From Parietichytrium sp. I65-24A (Eukaryota; Sar; Bigyra; Thraustochytrida; Thraustochytriidae): DNA of 64,000 nucleotides. The stretch lies in the NCBI GenBank assembly GCA_012862575.1, contig BLSF01000005.1:1-64000 (forward strand). The letters run 5' to 3'. The translations under genes were made by a program, and so were the position numbers. Numbering within the stretch: position 1 is the first letter of the stretch; each line of letters opens with the position of its first letter. Positions 60,088 to 64,000 of this stretch are shown here, piece by piece. The notes below the pieces were generated by a model that had not been told where the DNA came from, ran no database searches, and saw nothing but the letters and a program-made list of their open reading frames with translations.

Positions 60088-61779
60088 GGCGGCCAGGCCT
60101 CCGAAGTCGTTGCACCGTCAGCAAGATTCTTTGCCTCTACCTCTCCCTCTGCCCCTGTTTCTGACTTGGGTGTCTTGCGCAATACTCGACCAGATGGGTC
60201 AGGCAAGACGAGTTTTCGAAGTTGGTCTGTGGGACTGTGGGTCTTCAAAGTCTGCTCATTTGAAGTCAAGTTGAACTCGAGTCTTCGCGATCGGACACTG
60301 ACTGAATTGCTGGTACTATCGGTACTCGAGTATCCTTTACTGGCAGTGAGCGTACTGTATGTAGCACGTGTACACGCATAGCCGTCACGTCGATGTCTTC
60401 AATGATTCAGAACTTTGAAGGTCTTGAAGATTTCTTGAAGCACATTGAAGCCATAGAAGCCATCATCGTCTTGGCATCGCTTGGCGAAAAAGCAAAGCAA
60501 TCTTTTCGTGATTGTGCAATACATAATAGTGCTAGTAGCTATAGATAGTACTCAACAGGTTAATAAACTAGCTATCACAGGTAGATGGTGACTAGCACGT
60601 AAAGGTAGGACTTTTCCGTTTTCTCGCAGGTGGCCTAGTGAGAGTAATAATATAACGTTTTACCGGCATAATGCTGGTGAAATATTTGACTGAACGGCTA
60701 CCTTGCCTCGAAAGTTTACTAAAATCTGCAAAAAGGTTCCTTTGTTCGTTTGCTTAACATAGACTTATACAGTATAAATTGAGTTAGGAGGTAACAAACG
60801 GAGTAACCTGCATAATGCTGGTGAAGAAATCGACTTAAAAACTACTTCAACTAGCTTTTTCAGCTCAAGTTGAGAATCTGCTACCTAGTATAGGCTCCCT
60901 TGTTCGTTCACTTCTTCTTAGAACTCTATAGTTTTATATAATAAGAATGTGCAGTTGAATTCTAGCTAGTAAAGGTAGTAAAGGCTCCTTCTGTTCGTTC
61001 GTATATTTCTAGAACTAGTTAAAATATGAGGTAAGTACGAGGTAACGAAAATATTTACCGGCATAATGCTGGTGAAATATTTGACTGAACGGCTACCTTG
61101 CCTCGAAAGTTTACTAAAATCTGAAAAGAGGTTCCTTTGTTCGTTCGCTTATTTCTAGAACTAGTTAAATAATGGGGTAAGTACGAGGTAACAAAAAGAT
61201 TACCTGCATGATGCTGGTGAAGAATTTGACTCAAAAACTACTTTTACTAGCTCTTTCAGCTCAAGTCGAAAGCTAGTTTGCTAGCTTAAGTTCCTTTGTT
61301 CCTTCCATCCGCCACTACTAGTTAGTTAGTCAAGTCACAATAATAATAATAAAACTAAAAATTCAAATTCAAATTTTGAAAAAAAGCTGGAAAAAAGCTC
61401 GCCAACAGATACGCTCAAGGGTCCCCGCGTACCCCTTCCTAGTCCCCGCGGCGAGAGCGCAGACGCGCAAGGCCCGTCCTCTCCCACCTAAGGCAGCTTT
61501 TCCTCCAAGCTGTGTGAGCAGTGTGAGCTGAATCCCAACGTGTGACAAGAGCAAGGAAAGAGAGCGAGGAAGACTGGGACACACATGCACATGCGCTGCA
61601 ACAGGGAAGAGGGAAGAGGGAAGAACGAAGAACGAAGAAGAGAAGATAGGTCACGTGGCTTCCCGTTCGCAGAGAGGGAAACGGCGTGGTGCAAGTAAGC
61701 GTGGGCGGGAGCTTGGAGCGAGTAAAAAAAGAAAGGACAGAAAGAATAAACGAAATCGTTGGGTTAGGTTAGAGTAAAA
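60088..61779. other. AT-rich intergenic region with tandem repeats
   Basis: 1.7 kb with divergent promoters of the DUF2306-like and STIL-like genes. The centre holds a long degenerate tandem repeat (60660-61320). No coding frame is credible. Confidence 0.55.
60660..61320. repeat. About 395-bp tandem repeat with two half-units, AT-rich, non-coding
   Basis: Block 60660-61054 recurs from 61055, truncated near 61320. Each block has two half-units starting with TTACCGGCATAATGCTGG or TAACCTGCATAATGCTGG-like sequence (60660, about 60804, 61055, about 61200), and each ends near CCTTTGTTCGTTC. The core CCGGCATAATGCTGG is an imperfect palindrome with one mismatch and could form a hairpin. Confidence 0.8.
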
Positions 61780-64000
61780 ATGGCGTCGAGAATTCCGAGG
61801 CCAAGGTTACTGGGATCCAATGGGAATGGGAAGACGTTTCGAAACGATCGAAATGGTCGAAATGATGGACTGGAGAGCGGGAATGTTGGCACCAAGTCTC
61901 GATTCCACGGGGATAATGCTATGGGAGCAGAAAACGGGAAAGTGGAACTGGAACGTGGCAATTTGGCGTCTCGCGAGGAGATGGACAAGTTGGAGCGCGA
62001 GATGATGGAACAGCCGCAAAAGCAAGTGAAAAGTAGCGCCGACTTCACGGATGTTAGGTTTCCCCCGCTTCGGAGTGTACTATGGGATCGGACGGCGCTG
62101 GACGATGTGTGCACGCTCGGCCCTGAAGTACACGTGCCCGAATTGGTCTTTCGCAGGGCCGCGCTGGCCTCAGTGTTCCACCTCGCAGCGGAAGCGACGG
62201 GGTACTTTGCGGAGCTTTCGGGCTCCAAGCGGGAAGATCTGGTAATTGCTCTCGAGAGACAGGCAGCTCAGTTCGGGTCCTTGCCCAAACTTGTAGGCTC
62301 GCCAATGGGGGAGAGCGATCCTTCGAAGATTGGAGACTGGGTCGGCGGCGCTTGGCGTGCTTGTGTTGATCGTTGCTTCAAAGCTGGGTCTTCACATCAT
62401 CGAAAGCTTCAAGACCTCGAAATATCTGTTTCTTTTGGTTGTCCGGAAGGGGACGCCTTGGCGACCGCAAAACATATTGCTGGCGCTGGCGGGCACGACC
62501 ACCCATTCGTGGAGCGCAGCGACATGAGCCTTGACGAGGGGCTCAGTTTTTCAGTAGAGCAGTACAAAGCTATCATTCGGGACGTTGTGAACAACTTTCG
62601 GGCTCGCAAGGGCGCGGATCCCATGCAGTATCTCAGGTGCTATGCCAAATGCATGGCTCTTCCTGGCGATCGCCTTCTCTTCCGCACGGAACTTATTCTC
62701 CCAGCTCTTACCTTGGAATTTAAACCAGTCACACCTCTCTCCATCCTCAACACCCCTTTGGCGCGCCAATTGGAGCGGTGGGCCACGAGCTCCTCGGTAT
62801 CTGGCCCTGATCCAAATGACCCAACTGCATGTGGCTTCATCACGTTGAACCAGATTCGCAAAGTTGTGTTCCTCTTGGAAGACGACCCCATGTCCTACGA
62901 GATGCCCCTTGTTGGTGTTTGGATTCGGGGATCCGCCCTCCACGTTGAGCAAGGTGCTGAAAAGCAAGTGCTGACTAGCTCCTACTGGCAATCCATGTTG
63001 AATGACCCTTTTTTGTGGTCGGTGTGTCTGCGATATATTCACAATGAAAACATCAAGGAAAAGGTGGCGCCCCCTGGCAGTTCAAACACCTTCCTTGTTG
63101 TTCTCTACCCCTGGAAGTCGCCTTTACCATATTTTGTCGAGTGTTCCTATTCCATGTACCAAGACAAGCAGGATCTGGGCAGCAGCGGATTGCGGCCGCG
63201 GCCTTTCCTTCAACTCGAATGCGCCTTCGAAGTCGATGTTAGCAATCGCGAGACCAAGATGTTCACCGAAGGGAGCGGACACGTCCCCAACGCGATTTGT
63301 GCCAAATTTTTTCACGTCGATGCTGTGCATCGTCGTCAAAATTTCTCCATGGCCCTAGAGGCAGTCATGGAAACCAATGTAGAGACAGACCAGAAAGCAG
63401 ATGGAATGACGCGCCCTGGGGTGGACTCAATGTACTTCAAACCCGAAAAGAATTCCATTCTGGAACGCAATAGTACAAGCGAGGGCGAAGTGGATCAATC
63501 GCAAGTTTTCATGAATGAAGAAAGCATCGGGTCCATTCCTTTTGGGATTCCCCCTCAGTCGTCTGAGAATTCCCGCCTAGGCAGCACTGAGGTTCCCGAC
63601 GTACATAAAGGGTTCGAATCTCAATCGCCCCAAACGCATCACAAACCAGGACTTAATCGCCTCTCACAGATTTACGGGAACGCCGTTCCCAACAACAATC
63701 TCGCAAGCCCGAAATCGAGCGAGGCGAATGAATATATGCAGGGTCCTTTGGAGCCCACCCCGTCAACTTTGTGGACCAGCACGGAGACCGATTACCGGAC
63801 AAATACGAAACATAGCAGGCGCAGAAAACGGCACGGAAAGGACTATATCATGCAGATCATATCTACACAGCAGCAACAAATTGGGCTCTTGCAGCAGCAG
63901 ATTGCTGGGCTTCAAAAGGTCATGGAAGCTCAGCTGCATATAGCGCTGGAAAATGGATCGTCTTCGTCGCCAGTCAAGTCAAATGCATCGGCCGCCCTGG
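61780..64000 (+). CDS. STIL: STIL/Ana2/SAS-5-like centriole duplication protein, 3' end outside window
   Basis: The frame is open from the ATG at 61780 to the window edge (740 codons). The first 85 residues are disordered and basic. The STIL N-terminal domain follows: YLRCYAKCMALPGD, MPLVGVWIRGSALHVEQ (about 376-390), FLWSVCLRYIHNENIKEKV and TFLVVLYPWKSPLPYFVEC, which match the PLVGxW and CLRYI/FVVLY/YEC pattern of animal STIL. Near 694-720 comes a short coiled coil (QQQQIGLLQQQIAGLQKVM) equivalent to the STIL oligomerisation coil. STIL binds PLK4 and SAS-6 and starts cartwheel assembly. The STAN motif would lie beyond the edge. Identity rests on motif memory, not on a search. Confidence 0.72.
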   Translation, partial: MASRIPRPRLLGSNGNGKTFRNDRNGRNDGLESGNVGTKSRFHGDNAMGAENGKVELERGNLASREEMDKLEREMMEQPQKQVKSSADFTDVRFPPLRSVLWDRTALDDVCTLGPEVHVPELVFRRAALASVFHLAAEATGYFAELSGSKREDLVIALERQAAQFGSLPKLVGSPMGESDPSKIGDWVGGAWRACVDRCFKAGSSHHRKLQDLEISVSFGCPEGDALATAKHIAGAGGHDHPFVERSDMSLDEGLSFSVEQYKAIIRDVVNNFRARKGADPMQYLRCYAKCMALPGDRLLFRTELILPALTLEFKPVTPLSILNTPLARQLERWATSSSVSGPDPNDPTACGFITLNQIRKVVFLLEDDPMSYEMPLVGVWIRGSALHVEQGAEKQVLTSSYWQSMLNDPFLWSVCLRYIHNENIKEKVAPPGSSNTFLVVLYPWKSPLPYFVECSYSMYQDKQDLGSSGLRPRPFLQLECAFEVDVSNRETKMFTEGSGHVPNAICAKFFHVDAVHRRQNFSMALEAVMETNVETDQKADGMTRPGVDSMYFKPEKNSILERNSTSEGEVDQSQVFMNEESIGSIPFGIPPQSSENSRLGSTEVPDVHKGFESQSPQTHHKPGLNRLSQIYGNAVPNNNLASPKSSEANEYMQGPLEPTPSTLWTSTETDYRTNTKHSRRRKRHGKDYIMQIISTQQQQIGLLQQQIAGLQKVMEAQLHIALENGSSSSPVKSNASAAL

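Noticed and set aside
1-64000. Red algal origin
   Set aside because: Intron poverty and compactness would fit, but a STIL-like centriole gene is not expected in a lineage without centrioles. The taxonomic call stays open.
1-64000. CRISPR arrays, transposons, rRNA genes, viral genes
   Set aside because: I looked for regularly spaced repeats with spacers, transposase or reverse-transcriptase motifs, terminal repeats and rRNA signatures, and found none I could support. The 60.7-61.3 kb repeat has no transposase.

Overview
The window is nuclear DNA from a compact, intron-poor unicellular eukaryote. It holds about 23 protein genes on both strands, most of them uninterrupted. Only five short introns (83-112 bp, GT-AG) are visible, in three genes. 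The gene set is typically eukaryotic: a USP32-type ubiquitin protease, protein phosphatase 1, a myosin, a PRA1 protein, SGTA, a DRG-binding DFRP1-like protein and the complex I assembly factor NDUFAF5. The right edge carries a STIL-like centriole-duplication gene, and long IQ/coiled-coil proteins of cilium or centrosome type occur elsewhere, so the organism probably makes centrioles or flagella. That argues against a red alga or a higher fungus and fits a stramenopile-like protist (for example a thraustochytrid). The lineage is inference; no rRNA or organelle marker is present.

Left part (1-5.5 kb): a small family of secreted, cysteine-rich TIL-type proteins. One is a partial copy cut by the window edge, one is its near-identical tandem duplicate, and one is a diverged two-domain relative. 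Between them lie an unknown multi-pass membrane protein and a tRNA-Val(CAC). An SGTA co-chaperone gene follows on the minus strand.

Middle (7.5-38 kb): a 1623-aa USP32-like protease with EF-hands, DUSP, catalytic domain and predicted lipidation at both ends; a CANT1-type apyrase with two introns; a PRA1 protein; a 1483-aa helical-repeat protein; a 1389-aa glutamine-rich coiled-coil protein with seven YAxxLxxQIxxK repeats; an IQ-motif protein; a DFRP1-like protein that lacks the family's CCCH zinc fingers; NDUFAF5; nicotinate phosphoribosyltransferase; and an MFS transporter.

Right part (38.8-64 kb): a cyclic-nucleotide-binding K+ channel with one intron; a 1552-aa protein combining leucine-rich repeats, about eleven IQ motifs and six WW domains; PP1 with two introns; a small unknown gene; a myosin with a PH domain and zinc ribbon in its tail; a DUF2306-like membrane protein; an AT-rich non-coding tandem repeat; and the 5' part of the STIL-like gene.

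Many genes carry a purine-rich (GA) tract in the 50-400 bp before the start codon, always on the coding strand. This may be a promoter or 5'-leader feature. No transposon, CRISPR array, rRNA or virus-like gene was recognised.
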